Source: Rhodobacteraceae bacterium HTCC2083
GTDB lineage: Bacteria; Pseudomonadota; Alphaproteobacteria; Rhodobacterales; Rhodobacteraceae
Reading direction: 5' to 3'
DNA length: 64,000 nt
NCBI GenBank assembly: GCA_000156115.1
Contig: DS995276.1
Location: 934,017-998,016 of the forward strand
In this document: piece after piece, positions 52,638 through 62,166 of the stretch
Numbering within the stretch: the first letter of the stretch is position 1
How the letters are laid out: each line of letters begins with the position of its first letter
Made by a program: the position numbers and the translations under genes
Notes under the pieces: model-generated
Databases searched by the model: none
Seen by the model: the letters and a program-made list of their open reading frames with translations, nothing else
Told to the model about the DNA's origin: nothing

Positions 52638-53665
52638 CATCCCAGAAAACCATCCTGCGCGCTCTCAGCGGTGAAACATTGCCCACGCCGCCAATCTGGA
52701 TGATGCGCCAAGCGGGTCGGTATCTTCCTGAATATCGTGCCACGCGCGCGCAAGCTGGTGATTTCCTGTCTCTTTGCTATAATTCAGAGCTCGCGACCGA
52801 AGTGACCTTGCAACCTATTCGACGCTACGGCTTTGACGCCTCTATTCTATTTGCGGACATCCTTTTGGTGCCTCAGGCCTTAGGGGCAGATCTGCGGTTT
52901 GAAACGGGCGAAGGCCCGCGTTTGTCGACAATCACCACGCGGGCAGAGCTGGACGCTTTGAAACCTGCGGATGATATCCACGACCATCTCTCTCCCGTTT
53001 ACGAAACGGTCAATCGACTGTCTAAGGCGTTGCCTGACGAGACGACTTTGATCGGCTTCGCAGGTGCTCCATGGACCGTTGCGACCTACATGATTGGCGG
53101 CAAAGGCACGCCAGACCAAGCGCCCGCGCATGCGTTGAAGGCCGAGAACTTGCCTGTCTTTGAGGGCGTACTCGATCGAATCACAGAGGCCACGATTGCC
53201 TACTTGAACAAGCAAATCGAAGCTGGCGCTGAAGTAATCAAAATTTTCGATAGCTGGGCTGGCTCGCTCAAAGGGGATGATTTCGACAAATATTCCCTCG
53301 CACCCATGCGCAAAATCGTTGATGGCGTGAAAGCTGCACATCCAAACACACCGATCATCGCTTTCCCACGTGGCGCGGGCGAGCGCTACAAAGGGGCACA
53401 TGCCGCCATTGGTGCCGATTGTATTGCCTTTGACGACGCTGTCAGCGCCGAGTGGGTTGCACAGAACGTACAGCCCGACGGCTGTGTGCAAGGCAACCTT
53501 GCGTCCAGCCATATGGTGACAGGTGGTGAGACCTTGGTGTCTGAGACGCGCCGCATCGTCGATGTGCTTTCGAACGGACCACATATTTTCAATTTGGGTC
53601 ACGGTATTACGCCTGATGCAGATCCTGAGAACGTTCAGTTGATGATTGATACAGTTCGCGCCTAA
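52634..53665 (+). CDS. hemE: uroporphyrinogen decarboxylase
   Basis: A 343-residue enzyme decarboxylating uroporphyrinogen III to coproporphyrinogen III. The two family signatures are seen: [17 protein letters not shown] near residue 19-35 and [16 protein letters not shown] at about 138-153. The ATG overlaps the bchO stop, so it is expressed with the crtA-bchIDO unit. It is the last gene of the PGC on this side. Its product is shared with heme synthesis, so placing it under pigment control is notable. Confidence 0.96.
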   Translation: MTSQKTILRALSGETLPTPPIWMMRQAGRYLPEYRATRAQAGDFLSLCYNSELATEVTLQPIRRYGFDASILFADILLVPQALGADLRFETGEGPRLSTITTRAELDALKPADDIHDHLSPVYETVNRLSKALPDETTLIGFAGAPWTVATYMIGGKGTPDQAPAHALKAENLPVFEGVLDRITEATIAYLNKQIEAGAEVIKIFDSWAGSLKGDDFDKYSLAPMRKIVDGVKAAHPNTPIIAFPRGAGERYKGAHAAIGADCIAFDDAVSAEWVAQNVQPDGCVQGNLASSHMVTGGETLVSETRRIVDVLSNGPHIFNLGHGITPDADPENVQLMIDTVRA

Positions 53666-53993
53666 ACGGTCATCTCAATCGTTGACGGCGAGGGACGTCG
53701 ATCGTCAAGTTGCAGAGATCCAAATCAGGATTGCGGTCCTCAATCGCTACACAGCTCTTGGCAGACCTAAAATCGAGCTAGTGTGCCGACTCCGCTTGCG
53801 AAAAGGAGAAGACTGCCCTTCACCTGATTTGTGTAAAAAGCCAAGTGGCCGCTCTATTCAGTTGAGCCACGAGGCCACTCTCGAGTTGGCCTAGCGCGCA
53901 AGAAAACGAATGTCAGCGCAAAAATCACCCCATGGCACTTCGCACGGTTCCGAATTAGGGTGAGGTAACGCTAACACTCTCTTGGAGCCTACC
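53666..53993. other. 328-bp spacer after the PGC, no gene
   Basis: No supported reading frame lies here. It holds the tRNA-like hairpin at 53844-53879 and, near 54000, the ribosome site of the LacI-type gene. An additional short hairpin around 53788-53807 (CTCC/GGAG) was seen. No PpsR box was found. This is the boundary between photosynthesis and general metabolism genes. Confidence 0.5.
53844..53879 (-). other. long inverted repeat containing a tRNA D-arm-like core (possible tRNA remnant)
   Basis: Arms AGTGGCC and GGCCACT (53844-53850, 53873-53879) flank an inner GCTC/GAGC stem. On the minus strand the core GCTCAACTGAATAGAGC (53851-53867) is one base from a common tRNA D-arm, preceded by TG and a 7-nt GGCCTCG like an acceptor strand. 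Downstream there is no proper anticodon arm, and the T-loop candidate (TTCGCAA) and the 3' acceptor do not fit. It is best read as a degenerate tRNA or a tRNA-derived hairpin. Confidence 0.3.
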
Positions 53994-55019
53994 TTGTCTA
54001 AAACTGATGCTCGCCCTCTGACGCTTCGTGATGTTTCTGAAGAATCCGGTGTCTCGGAAATGACCGTCTCGCGGGTTTTGCGCAATCGTGGGGACGTCTC
54101 GGCGGCGACCCGTGAAAAGGTGCTCAAGGCAGCGAAAGAGCTGGGTTATGTTCCCAACAAAATCGCAGGTGCGCTTGCCTCCCAACGCGTGAACCTTGTC
54201 GCAGTTGTGATCCCGTCGCTCTCCAACATGGTCTTTCCTGAGGTGATGACAGGCATTTCTCAGGTGCTCGAAGACACAGAACTTCAGCCAGTTGTCGGTG
54301 TGACAGATTACCAGCCTGAAAAAGAAGAACGCGTGCTTTTCGAAATGCTGTCCTGGCGACCCTCTGGCGTGATTGTTGCGGGTCTAGAACATTCGGATGC
54401 CTCGCGTGCGATGCTAAAAGCGTCAGGCATTCCCGTCGTCGAAATCATGGATGTAGATGGCACGCCAATTGACACGAGCGTGGGTATTTCCCATCGCCGC
54501 GCCGGACGTGAAATGGCGCAAGCGATTATCAAAGGACGCTATGAGCGCATCGGATTTATGGGCACGAAAATGCCGCTCGATCACCGTGCGCGCAAACGCT
54601 TCGAGGGATTCACTGAAGGGCTTGGAAAGGCGGGCATCGAAATCGCAGAGCGCGAGTTTTATTCGGGTGGTTCTGCATTGGCCAAAGGTCGTGAAATGAC
54701 TGCGGCTATGCTTGAGCGTGATCCAGAGCTCGACTTTCTCTATTATTCCAACGACATGATTGGCGCGGGTGGTCTGCTGTATCTTATGGAAAATGGTTAC
54801 GATATCCCTGCGCAAATCGGTCTTGCGGGGTTCAATGGTGTCGAGTTGTTGCAGGGCCTGCCACGGCAATTGGCAACGATGGATGCCTGCCGACAAGAGA
54901 TTGGTCGCAAAGCTGCTGAGATTATTGCGCAACGTGTTGAAAACCCAGAAATCGAGCTGGACAAACGCGTTGAGTTGACCCCTAAAATTAGCTTTGGCGA
55001 GACGCTGAAACGTCGTTAG
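53994..55019 (+). CDS. LacI-family transcriptional regulator
   Basis: A 341-residue repressor. The LacI helix-turn-helix is at the N terminus (LRDVSEESGVSEMTVSRVLRN, about 12-32), followed by the hinge NKIAGALASQRVNLVAVVIPSL and a periplasmic-binding-like effector domain to the end. The resemblance is to the gluconate-type (GntR) branch. Start: TTG at 53994 lies 6 nt after GGAG; a TTG 12 nt earlier has no site. It has its own promoter and no sugar genes beside it, so the effector is unknown. Confidence 0.9.
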   Translation: MSKTDARPLTLRDVSEESGVSEMTVSRVLRNRGDVSAATREKVLKAAKELGYVPNKIAGALASQRVNLVAVVIPSLSNMVFPEVMTGISQVLEDTELQPVVGVTDYQPEKEERVLFEMLSWRPSGVIVAGLEHSDASRAMLKASGIPVVEIMDVDGTPIDTSVGISHRRAGREMAQAIIKGRYERIGFMGTKMPLDHRARKRFEGFTEGLGKAGIEIAEREFYSGGSALAKGREMTAAMLERDPELDFLYYSNDMIGAGGLLYLMENGYDIPAQIGLAGFNGVELLQGLPRQLATMDACRQEIGRKAAEIIAQRVENPEIELDKRVELTPKISFGETLKRR

Positions 55020-55022
55020 CAC

Positions 55023-56216
55023 GTGGCGCTGCCCGTTCTCAAAAACAAAGCCGCGCGAGCAATTTTTCTGGATCGGCACTTGCTAAGCGCTGCACCCTCG
55101 GGGTCTGGCAAGGGCGAAGACTTATTGGATCTGATCACCCAACTTGGCTTTGTTCAGGTCGATAGCATCAACACGGTTGAGCGCGCCCATCATATGGTTC
55201 TGCGCGCGCGACGAGCAGCGTATCGCCCCACAAACCTCACGCCCTTGCTGGAAAAAGATCACTCCCTATTCGAGCATTGGACGCATGATGCCTCCATGAT
55301 TCCAACCGCGTTTTTCCCACATTGGAAGCTACGCTTTGAGCGTGATGCAGAAACATTGCGGCGTCAGTGGCGCAGTTGGCGGCGTGAAGGGTTCGAAGAA
55401 AAAGTCGACACGCTTTTAGAACGCATTGAAGCGGAAGGGCCCAAGTCTTCGGCCTGTGTTGGCGAAGGCGAAAAGCGTGGTTCTAGAGGTTGGTGGGATT
55501 GGCATCCTTCAAAGACGGCCTTGGAATATCTGTGGCGCACAGGTGAATTGACCATCACGCGTCGCGAATCGTTCAAGAAGTTCTATGATGTGACCGCGCG
55601 TGTTTTGGGTGCGGGTTTGATCTCCTCAGAACCCAAAAGGCAGAGCAGCATCGATTGGCTCTGTAATGCCGCTTTGGATCGTTTGGGCTTTGCAACATCA
55701 ACCGAGATTGCGGATTTCTGGGATATCGTGACCAAGGCGGAAGCGAAGGAATGGTGCGCTACTGCGGGTCTAACTGAGATTGATGTTGAAAGTGTTGATG
55801 GCACTTTGCGTCGCTCTTTTGCGCGCGATGGGATTTTGGACGAAACGCCCCCAAAGCCCACAAGCCGCCTGCGCATTCTTAGCCCCTTTGATCCGGCGCT
55901 TCGCGATCGCAAACGTGCGGAACGTTTGTTTGGCTTTCACTATCGCATCGAGATTTTCGTGCCCGAAGCAAAGCGGCAATACGGGTATTACGTGTTTCCA
56001 ATGCTTGAAGGTGACAGGCTTGTAGGCCGCATCGACATGAAGGCCTTGCGCTCTGATGATATTTTGAACGTTACTGGCCTTTGGTGGGAAAGGGATGTTC
56101 AGGCAACACCTGCACGACGTAAAAAACTATTGGCTGAGCTGGATCGCATGGCGCGATTTGCGGGCGTTGAGCGCGTCGTGATTGACCCGAAGCTTGGCCT
56201 TACGTCAGAACACTAG
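55023..56216 (+). CDS. winged-helix DNA glycosylase of the AlkZ/YcaQ (HTH_42) family
   Basis: A 397-residue protein of the family that unhooks DNA interstrand crosslinks and excises bulky alkylated bases. The catalytic QxD-type motif appears as FVQVDSIN (about residue 43-50), followed by VERAHHMVLRARR. The three winged-helix segments and a C-terminal beta-barrel region (PLIRD-like SPFDPALRDRKRAERLFGF) are recognisable. The GTG start is 3 bp after the LacI-type gene stop, so the two may be cotranscribed. Its end overlaps the ligase gene by 4 nt on the other strand. Confidence 0.85.
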   Translation: MALPVLKNKAARAIFLDRHLLSAAPSGSGKGEDLLDLITQLGFVQVDSINTVERAHHMVLRARRAAYRPTNLTPLLEKDHSLFEHWTHDASMIPTAFFPHWKLRFERDAETLRRQWRSWRREGFEEKVDTLLERIEAEGPKSSACVGEGEKRGSRGWWDWHPSKTALEYLWRTGELTITRRESFKKFYDVTARVLGAGLISSEPKRQSSIDWLCNAALDRLGFATSTEIADFWDIVTKAEAKEWCATAGLTEIDVESVDGTLRRSFARDGILDETPPKPTSRLRILSPFDPALRDRKRAERLFGFHYRIEIFVPEAKRQYGYYVFPMLEGDRLVGRIDMKALRSDDILNVTGLWWERDVQATPARRKKLLAELDRMARFAGVERVVIDPKLGLTSEH

Positions 56217-57703
56217 CGCAACTGGTCCACGAATGTGTCGATGAGTTTATGTTTGAGCAGCTTCCCTGTCGGCGCAGCGGGCAAGCTAAGCGCAAGAATG
56301 ATCTGGCTCGGGCGTTTGTAGGGTGACAAGCGCGGTTCGACAAAGGCGCGTAAAACTTCAGTGGAGACTGTATCCAGGGAGGGGGTTTGCACAAAAGCAA
56401 GTACCTCTTCATCCCCTGTAGACGTTAGCCGACCAACGACCGCAGTCTGGATCACATCTGGATGATCGTTGAATGCTGCCTCCACCTCGGGCGGGTAAAT
56501 GTTGAAGCCGCCACGAATGATCAGCTCCTTACTGCGCCCAAGGATATGTAGCAGGCCAGCGTCGTCAATCCGACCCAGGTCGCCTGTGTGCATCCAACCT
56601 TCTGCATCCAGAACCTTGTCGGTTTCATCCTCATTGCGGAAATACCCAAGCATAATATGAGGCCCGCGCGTCAGCACCTCACCAATCCCATCACCACCGC
56701 CCGTCGCGGTTTCGTCAATCGCAATCTCGACCCCTGCCAAAGGTGGCCCAACAGAGATATCTGGATCACCAAACGCGCTTTTGGTTGTGCACACACCTGC
56801 GCTGGTTTCGGTCATGCCATAGCCGTTTTGCAAGGCGATCCCATAGAACGCCTCCGCCTTGCGTTTCCACACGGGATCAAGCGGAGCGGCGCCAGATGAG
56901 ACATATCGCAAAGACCCGCCAGCGATGGAGGCGATCCCTTGCTCTGCTGTGTATTGCATCAAAACTGCGTGCATCTGCGGAACTGCTGGCAAGATCGTCA
57001 CGCCATCGCGCAAGGCCGCATAAAGCTTGGCCACGCCAAATCGTGCTTCTAACCGGATCGTCGCGCCTGCAAACGTCGCCGCCATCAGCATCGAGGCAAG
57101 GCCAAATACATGTGTCATCGGCAGCGCGCCATAGACTGTATCGTCCTGCGTCATACCCCGTGTCTTAGCCGATGTTTTGCCCGCGTAGACCAGATTACCA
57201 TGGCTGAGCATCACCCCTTTCGGTGTACCCGTCGTCCCTGTTGTGTAAAGCATCACGGCAACATCGAGATCCTTAACAGGATCGCTGACGCCCAAATCAG
57301 CCATCATAACTGTGCCCCAAAGACCGTGCACTTCGCGAACCTCAAAAGACGCACCATGGGTTTTGGCGTCTTCGGATACGTTCGACATGAAAATGGCGAT
57401 GCGCGGCGCGGCGTGCGTAACGATGCGGTTTAATTCAGTCGCCGTTTGTCGCGCGTTCACAGGAACCGCCCAAGCACCGACCAGAGAACACGCATAAATG
57501 AACGCGCAAACAGCCGCACAATTTTCCGTCACCAGAAGCACGCGATCACCGCGTTGAACGCCAGCCAGTTTCAAAAGGTCAGCAGCGGCTTTGGCGCAAT
57601 TCCACTCTCGCTCAAACGTCCATTTATCTCCATTCCAATCCTCAAGCGCTACCCCGTAGGGCCGCTTTGATGCCTGATGTTGAAGAAACTCATGAATGCG
57701 CAT
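56213..57703 (-). CDS. class I adenylate-forming acyl-CoA ligase
   Basis: A 496-residue AMP-binding enzyme activating a carboxylic acid to its CoA thioester. The phosphate loop is YTTGTTGTPKGVMLSH (about 175-190), YGMTETSAG is the A5 motif, and GWMHTGDLGRIDDAGLLHILGRSKELI the A7/A8 part. Lys in PTGKLLKHKL near the end is the adenylation lysine. The ATG at 57703 overlaps the upstream gene by 14 nt; a longer reading is rejected. It is last in the minus-strand acyl-CoA operon. The acid used is unknown. Confidence 0.92.
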   Translation of the reverse strand: MRIHEFLQHQASKRPYGVALEDWNGDKWTFEREWNCAKAAADLLKLAGVQRGDRVLLVTENCAAVCAFIYACSLVGAWAVPVNARQTATELNRIVTHAAPRIAIFMSNVSEDAKTHGASFEVREVHGLWGTVMMADLGVSDPVKDLDVAVMLYTTGTTGTPKGVMLSHGNLVYAGKTSAKTRGMTQDDTVYGALPMTHVFGLASMLMAATFAGATIRLEARFGVAKLYAALRDGVTILPAVPQMHAVLMQYTAEQGIASIAGGSLRYVSSGAAPLDPVWKRKAEAFYGIALQNGYGMTETSAGVCTTKSAFGDPDISVGPPLAGVEIAIDETATGGGDGIGEVLTRGPHIMLGYFRNEDETDKVLDAEGWMHTGDLGRIDDAGLLHILGRSKELIIRGGFNIYPPEVEAAFNDHPDVIQTAVVGRLTSTGDEEVLAFVQTPSLDTVSTEVLRAFVEPRLSPYKRPSQIILALSLPAAPTGKLLKHKLIDTFVDQLR

Positions 57704-58670
57704 GTGTTGCCTTTGAAAGCCGACTCGCCGCTGCCTCAGCCTGCGCTTCAAGCCGCAAAATGATCTCCGCCATCGGCTCTATGTTATCCGTAAGTCCAAG
57801 CGCATGGCCCGCAGACAACATCCCGCGCGACACATCGCCTGTTTCGTAAGCCTCGCGTCCCACAGTGCCAGCCACATGCGCGCGCAAACCCCCGAATCCG
57901 ATTTCTGGGTTCTCCAATTCAAGCTTCGCAACCACGTCAGTCGTTTCATTGCGCAGCGTGCGAATTGTGTTGCGCACAGTGTGCATCGTCAGCGCTGTGT
58001 CCCGTTCTGTGGCATCGACAAGCGCTTGTTTGTAACTGCGATGCGCGTTCAGCTCCTCCGCAACAAGCAAGCGTGTGCCCATGACAACACCGCTCGCCCC
58101 CATGGAAATGGCAGCAGAAATCTGCGCGCCATGGCCAATGCCACCTCCTATGAGAAAAGGGATCTGCAACCGCTCAAGCGCGAGCGCATTGTTCACCATC
58201 GTTCCAATCAGATCGAGCCCGGGATGCCCCCCACATTCAGCGACCATATCAACGCCAATGCTTTGGGCTTTCAGAGCAAAACGGACGGAGGGCACCTTGT
58301 GAATGACAAACGATCCCTGCGCTTTCAACTGTTCCATATATTCTTCGGGGTTACGACCAGAAGTCTCAATCGCCTTAACGCCTTCATCCGCAATCAATTT
58401 GAAAATATCCGCGGTCTTTTCGCCCGGCACCAACTTGGGCAGCATAGACACGTTTACGCCAAACGGTTTATCGCCACACAGGCGTTTGGCTTTCGTGATT
58501 TCGCTTTTCAGATCTTTAGGATCAGGAAAGGAGGCAGCCGTCACAAACCCCATGATGCCCGCATGGGCACAGGCAGCAACGTAATCCGCATCCGCAAGCC
58601 ACATCAGCCCACCTGCCAACACGGGCAATCGTAGACCAAATGCTTCCGTCAAGGGCGTGTTCAAGATCAT
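57690..58670 (-). CDS. nitronate monooxygenase-like FMN enzyme
   Basis: A 326-residue TIM-barrel flavoprotein of the 2-nitropropane dioxygenase family. FMN-phosphate site residues occur in LIGGGIGHGAQISAAISMGASGVVMGTRLL (about 185-214). Earlier segments LRLPVLAGGLMWLAD and ECGGHPG are typical. In an acyl-CoA operon such enzymes may act as flavin double-bond reductases (as IpdC of steroid degradation) rather than on nitronates. It overlaps enoyl-CoA hydratase by 4 nt. Confidence 0.88.
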   Translation of the reverse strand: MILNTPLTEAFGLRLPVLAGGLMWLADADYVAACAHAGIMGFVTAASFPDPKDLKSEITKAKRLCGDKPFGVNVSMLPKLVPGEKTADIFKLIADEGVKAIETSGRNPEEYMEQLKAQGSFVIHKVPSVRFALKAQSIGVDMVAECGGHPGLDLIGTMVNNALALERLQIPFLIGGGIGHGAQISAAISMGASGVVMGTRLLVAEELNAHRSYKQALVDATERDTALTMHTVRNTIRTLRNETTDVVAKLELENPEIGFGGLRAHVAGTVGREAYETGDVSRGMLSAGHALGLTDNIEPMAEIILRLEAQAEAAASRLSKATHAHS

Positions 58671-59434
58671 GGGTAATCCGGCTTTTCTTTATTGAGAAAG
58701 GCGGCGATGCCAATCTTTGCTTCCGTATCGACAACCGCGCGGATCATCGCTTCGCGTTCCGCGTCGAGCTGTTGTACTTCACTGTTTTCATAGGCGCTAC
58801 CGATCAATTCTTTGATCGTTCCTTGAGTCTTGCGGGGACCTTTGGCGAAACTCTCTGCAATAGCATGTGCATGCCTCAAAGGATCGGTATCGATGGCGTT
58901 GATCACTCCAAGGTCCGCCAAACGTTCCGCAGTCACAGACCGCGCGAGCAGGCACATTTCACTCACCATTTGACGCGGCAACATGCGTGTCAGCGCGGAC
59001 GTCAAGCCAGCATCAGGCACGACACCAGCCTTCACATAAGAGGCCGTGAACGTCGCACTCGGCGCAGCGATGATCATGTCACAGGCCAAGGCAAGCGACA
59101 GGCCAGCCCCCGCAGCACCACCCTCAATCGCAGCGATGATCGGTACGGGCGCATTGCGCAGACCAATCACCAAATCATGCAACTCCTGAACCTTCGCGCG
59201 GCGCTCTTCTAAGCTAAGCCCACTGCGTTCGCGAAGCGTGTTCAGATCACCACCAGAGCAAAAGAAACCGCCCTCAGACGCAAAGATGATCGCGCGGATG
59301 CTGGGATCAATTGCGCGCTCCAAAGCCTGCGAAATTACGGTGTAAAGATCCGATGAGAGCGCACCACGCTTTGTGGGGTTAGCGTTTACGATAACCAAAG
59401 TGGCGCCTTGTTGCTCGATTCGTGCAAGGCTCAT
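58667..59434 (-). CDS. enoyl-CoA hydratase/isomerase family protein
   Basis: A 255-residue crotonase-fold protein. The oxyanion-hole segments are FCSGGDLNTL and EGGAAGAGLSLALACDMI. The usual second glutamate region is replaced by VVPDAGLTSALTRMLPR, with Asp in place of the typical Gly-Gly pair, so isomerase or hydratase activity cannot be fixed. It overlaps both neighbours by 4 nt. It probably hydrates an alpha,beta-unsaturated acyl-CoA. Confidence 0.9.
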   Translation of the reverse strand: MSLARIEQQGATLVIVNANPTKRGALSSDLYTVISQALERAIDPSIRAIIFASEGGFFCSGGDLNTLRERSGLSLEERRAKVQELHDLVIGLRNAPVPIIAAIEGGAAGAGLSLALACDMIIAAPSATFTASYVKAGVVPDAGLTSALTRMLPRQMVSEMCLLARSVTAERLADLGVINAIDTDPLRHAHAIAESFAKGPRKTQGTIKELIGSAYENSEVQQLDAEREAMIRAVVDTEAKIGIAAFLNKEKPDYP

Positions 59435-59841
59435 GTCAGTTTCTCCTCTGAGACACGTTTGAACACACCGCTCGACGTAGCGATCAAAGTACCATCTTCA
59501 TGACGCAGCTCGCTCGAAATGAACTTCAATGACTTGCCACCGCCTGTGATGCGACCCATCGCAGTCACGCGCCCAGGTCGGCCCGGTGCTACGAACTGCA
59601 CGTTCAGCGAAACGGACAGGAACGGCGCAAGTCCCAATGGATCAACCGTCATGCTCCCCGTTGCACCGCTCGCGCTATCTAGAAGCATGGTCGCGATCCC
59701 GCCGTGAAGCACGTCGTGACGGTTCAGGTGCTGCTTATCCAAATCAAGCCAACAGCGAGCGCATCCATCTTCATGACCCACGTCGATGACATATCCAACC
59801 AGCCTTTGCGTTCCTGTTTCATTGCGTATCTCGCGCTTCAT
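59431..59841 (-). CDS. PaaI-type hotdog acyl-CoA thioesterase
   Basis: A 136-residue single hotdog domain. RHDVLHGGIATMLLDSASGATG carries the HGG motif and a catalytic acidic residue. The C-terminal beta strands (PGRPGRVTAMGRITGGGKSLKFISSEL) are typical. It would hydrolyse stalled acyl-CoA intermediates and release CoA. It lies 1 bp after the acyl-CoA dehydrogenase gene and overlaps the hydratase by 4 nt. Confidence 0.9.
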   Translation of the reverse strand: MKREIRNETGTQRLVGYVIDVGHEDGCARCWLDLDKQHLNRHDVLHGGIATMLLDSASGATGSMTVDPLGLAPFLSVSLNVQFVAPGRPGRVTAMGRITGGGKSLKFISSELRHEDGTLIATSSGVFKRVSEEKLT

Positions 59842-59842
59842 T

Positions 59843-60958
59843 TCAGACGGAACTCAATGCAATAAAACGTTCCAGATGATGGTCCGTATCCCCGAACATA
59901 TGATCCGCCATCACCACGCGTTTCGCGATATGGGCAAGCTCATATTCTTGGGTCATCGCAATGCCGCCATGCATCTGGATCGCCTCTTCCGCAATCAAAC
60001 GCGCGGCTCGGCCAACTAGGTTCTTTGCGGCGCTTACATAACGATCCCGCAAGTATGTGTCCGCGTCCAAATATCCAGCAGCGCCAATCACTGCAGAGCG
60101 CACTTGTTCCAGTTCAATCAACATATCAGACAAGCGATGCTGCAACGCTTGGAACGTACCAATAGGCTTTCCGAATTGCTTGCGTGTTTGCAGATAGTCG
60201 ATGGTCAGCTTCGTCGCCGTTTCCATACCCCCAAGCGTTTGTGCACAAATCGCGGTGATCGCTTTGGCATAAACAGTCTCTAAATGGGGGAATGCCACGC
60301 CTTTTGAACCTAGGCGCATTGTGTCATCAACACTTAATCCATCCAAATAGATGTCCGCAGCCACACCCCCACCCATCACAGGTGTCGTGCGCATATCAAG
60401 GTCAGACGCAGGCACTAAGAATAGTGAAATGCCATTTTGATCGTCATTGCCACCGCTTTCACGTGCGGAGATAATTACAAAATCTGCATTCGGCGCGCCC
60501 ATAGCCATGGACTTGTGACCCGTGATTTTACCATCCTCATACTGGGTTTCCACACGACTTAGATCATAGCGACTGCGTGGCTCACTATGAGCAAGCGCGA
60601 TCTTGGTGCTTCCGTCAATAACAGACTCTAACAACCCCTTTTGTGCCTCAGTTCCAAGCGCAGCGATCAATCCACCGCCGAGCAAACAAGTCTCTGACAC
60701 AGGCTCAACCACACCCGCACGACCGAGTTCTTCGAAGACCACTGCAATGTCAAAACCAGCACCGCCAAAGCCACCGAGCTCTTCGTCAAACAAAGCGCCT
60801 TGGATGCCAAGTTCTGCCAGTTGCGCCCAAATTTCAGCGCTCATACCACTGTCGCTATCGAGGATCGCATTGCGTGTCGGCACGTCATATTTATCAGCTA
60901 AGAACCGTCGCAATGTGTCTTGTAGCATTTGGCGTTCTTCAGTCAGCTCAAAGTTCAT
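59843..60958 (-). CDS. acyl-CoA dehydrogenase, smaller subunit-like
   Basis: A 371-residue acyl-CoA dehydrogenase. N-terminal helices (MNFELTEERQMLQDTLRRFLADKY), the middle beta domain and the C-terminal bundle are present, with QMHGGIAMTQEYELAHIAKR near the end. No clear catalytic glutamate like that of medium-chain enzymes was seen. It is paired and 4-nt overlapped with a second, longer dehydrogenase, an arrangement of heterotetrameric enzymes acting on ring or branched acyl-CoAs. Confidence 0.92.
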   Translation of the reverse strand: MNFELTEERQMLQDTLRRFLADKYDVPTRNAILDSDSGMSAEIWAQLAELGIQGALFDEELGGFGGAGFDIAVVFEELGRAGVVEPVSETCLLGGGLIAALGTEAQKGLLESVIDGSTKIALAHSEPRSRYDLSRVETQYEDGKITGHKSMAMGAPNADFVIISARESGGNDDQNGISLFLVPASDLDMRTTPVMGGGVAADIYLDGLSVDDTMRLGSKGVAFPHLETVYAKAITAICAQTLGGMETATKLTIDYLQTRKQFGKPIGTFQALQHRLSDMLIELEQVRSAVIGAAGYLDADTYLRDRYVSAAKNLVGRAARLIAEEAIQMHGGIAMTQEYELAHIAKRVVMADHMFGDTDHHLERFIALSSV

Positions 60959-62154
60959 CGCATCGCTCCCAAGGTTGTTTTGGCAATGATTTGGCGCTGC
61001 ACTTCGTTGGAGCCTCCAAAGATCGACAACTTACGATTATTGAAATACTCTGCGGCGACAGGCGCTGCATACTCTGGTCCAAAGGGCGCTTCATTCGCGC
61101 CTTCAATTGCCTCTGACGCGAAGGGCAGCGCATAGGGTCCAACCGCACGCCGTGCGAGATCGTTGATCTCTTGGCGGATGATGGAACCCTTCACTTTCAA
61201 CATTGATGCTTCCAGCCCAGGCGCACCGCCTTTGGCGGCTTGGCTCACAATCCGCAGATTGCTGAGGCTCATCGCCATCAAATCAATCTCGACCTGCGCA
61301 ATACGCCCAGCAAAATGCGGATTTTCGATCAACGGTTTGCCAGCTGACAATTCAGATTTGGCAATGCGCTTAACGGCTTGCAAACCTGCGTTTGAAAACC
61401 CGACACCTGCAATATTCGTGCGCTCATGCGTCAGCAGGTATTTGGCATAGGTCCAACCCATGTTCTCTTCACCAACAAGGTTTGCGACGGGCACTTTCAC
61501 ATCAGTGAACCACACTTCATTCACTTCCGCACCACCATCCAAAAGCACGATAGGACGCACTTCGATTCCCGGTGTGTTCATGTCGATCAGCAGGAACGAA
61601 ATGCCCTCTTGCTGCTTCACATCTACATCCGTGCGCACCAAGCAGAAGATCATGTTTGCGTGCTGACCTAGGGTCGTCCACGTCTTCTGGCCATTGACGA
61701 TATAGTGATCGCCCTCACGCACTGCGCGCGTTTTAAGCGACGCCAGATCGGACCCGGCACCTGGTTCAGAATAACCCTGACACCACCAATCTTCGCCGCT
61801 TAGAATACGCGGCAGCCAATGATCGCATTGCTCCTGCGATCCGAATTTCTGCAACACAGGCGCGAGCATCGATAGGCCAAAAGGAATGATGCGTGGCGCA
61901 TTGGCGAGGGCAGCTTCTTCCTCATAAATGTGGCGCTGCACGGCGTCCCATTCCGCGCCGCCAAACGCTTTGGGCCAGTTCTGCGCAAGCCAGCCTTTGT
62001 CGTTCAGAATGCTGTGCCATTCGTCCATCTCAGCCTTGGTCAGATCGCCACCAAGGCGCACTTTCTCCGACATCTGCTTTGGCAATTTCTCAGCTAAAAA
62101 ATTGCGCACTTCGATTTGGAACGCGCTTTCTTCATCGGTGTAATTCAGATCCAT
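60955..62154 (-). CDS. acyl-CoA dehydrogenase, larger subunit-like
   Basis: A 399-residue acyl-CoA dehydrogenase. It begins MDLNYTDEESAFQIEVRNFLAEKLP. The FAD-binding WCQGYSEPGAGSDLASLKTRA (about 120-140) is clear, as is the late IFGGSNEVQRQIIAKTTLG. It resembles the FadE-type enzymes of steroid or cyclic-acid catabolism by eye. It lies 12 bp after the thiolase gene and overlaps the second dehydrogenase. Confidence 0.93.
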   Translation of the reverse strand: MDLNYTDEESAFQIEVRNFLAEKLPKQMSEKVRLGGDLTKAEMDEWHSILNDKGWLAQNWPKAFGGAEWDAVQRHIYEEEAALANAPRIIPFGLSMLAPVLQKFGSQEQCDHWLPRILSGEDWWCQGYSEPGAGSDLASLKTRAVREGDHYIVNGQKTWTTLGQHANMIFCLVRTDVDVKQQEGISFLLIDMNTPGIEVRPIVLLDGGAEVNEVWFTDVKVPVANLVGEENMGWTYAKYLLTHERTNIAGVGFSNAGLQAVKRIAKSELSAGKPLIENPHFAGRIAQVEIDLMAMSLSNLRIVSQAAKGGAPGLEASMLKVKGSIIRQEINDLARRAVGPYALPFASEAIEGANEAPFGPEYAAPVAAEYFNNRKLSIFGGSNEVQRQIIAKTTLGAMR

Positions 62155-62166
62155 TATCGTGGCTCC

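Noticed and set aside
53666-53993. Functional tRNA gene on the minus strand
   Set aside because: No anticodon stem, no standard T-loop and acceptor strands do not pair; kept only as a possible remnant.
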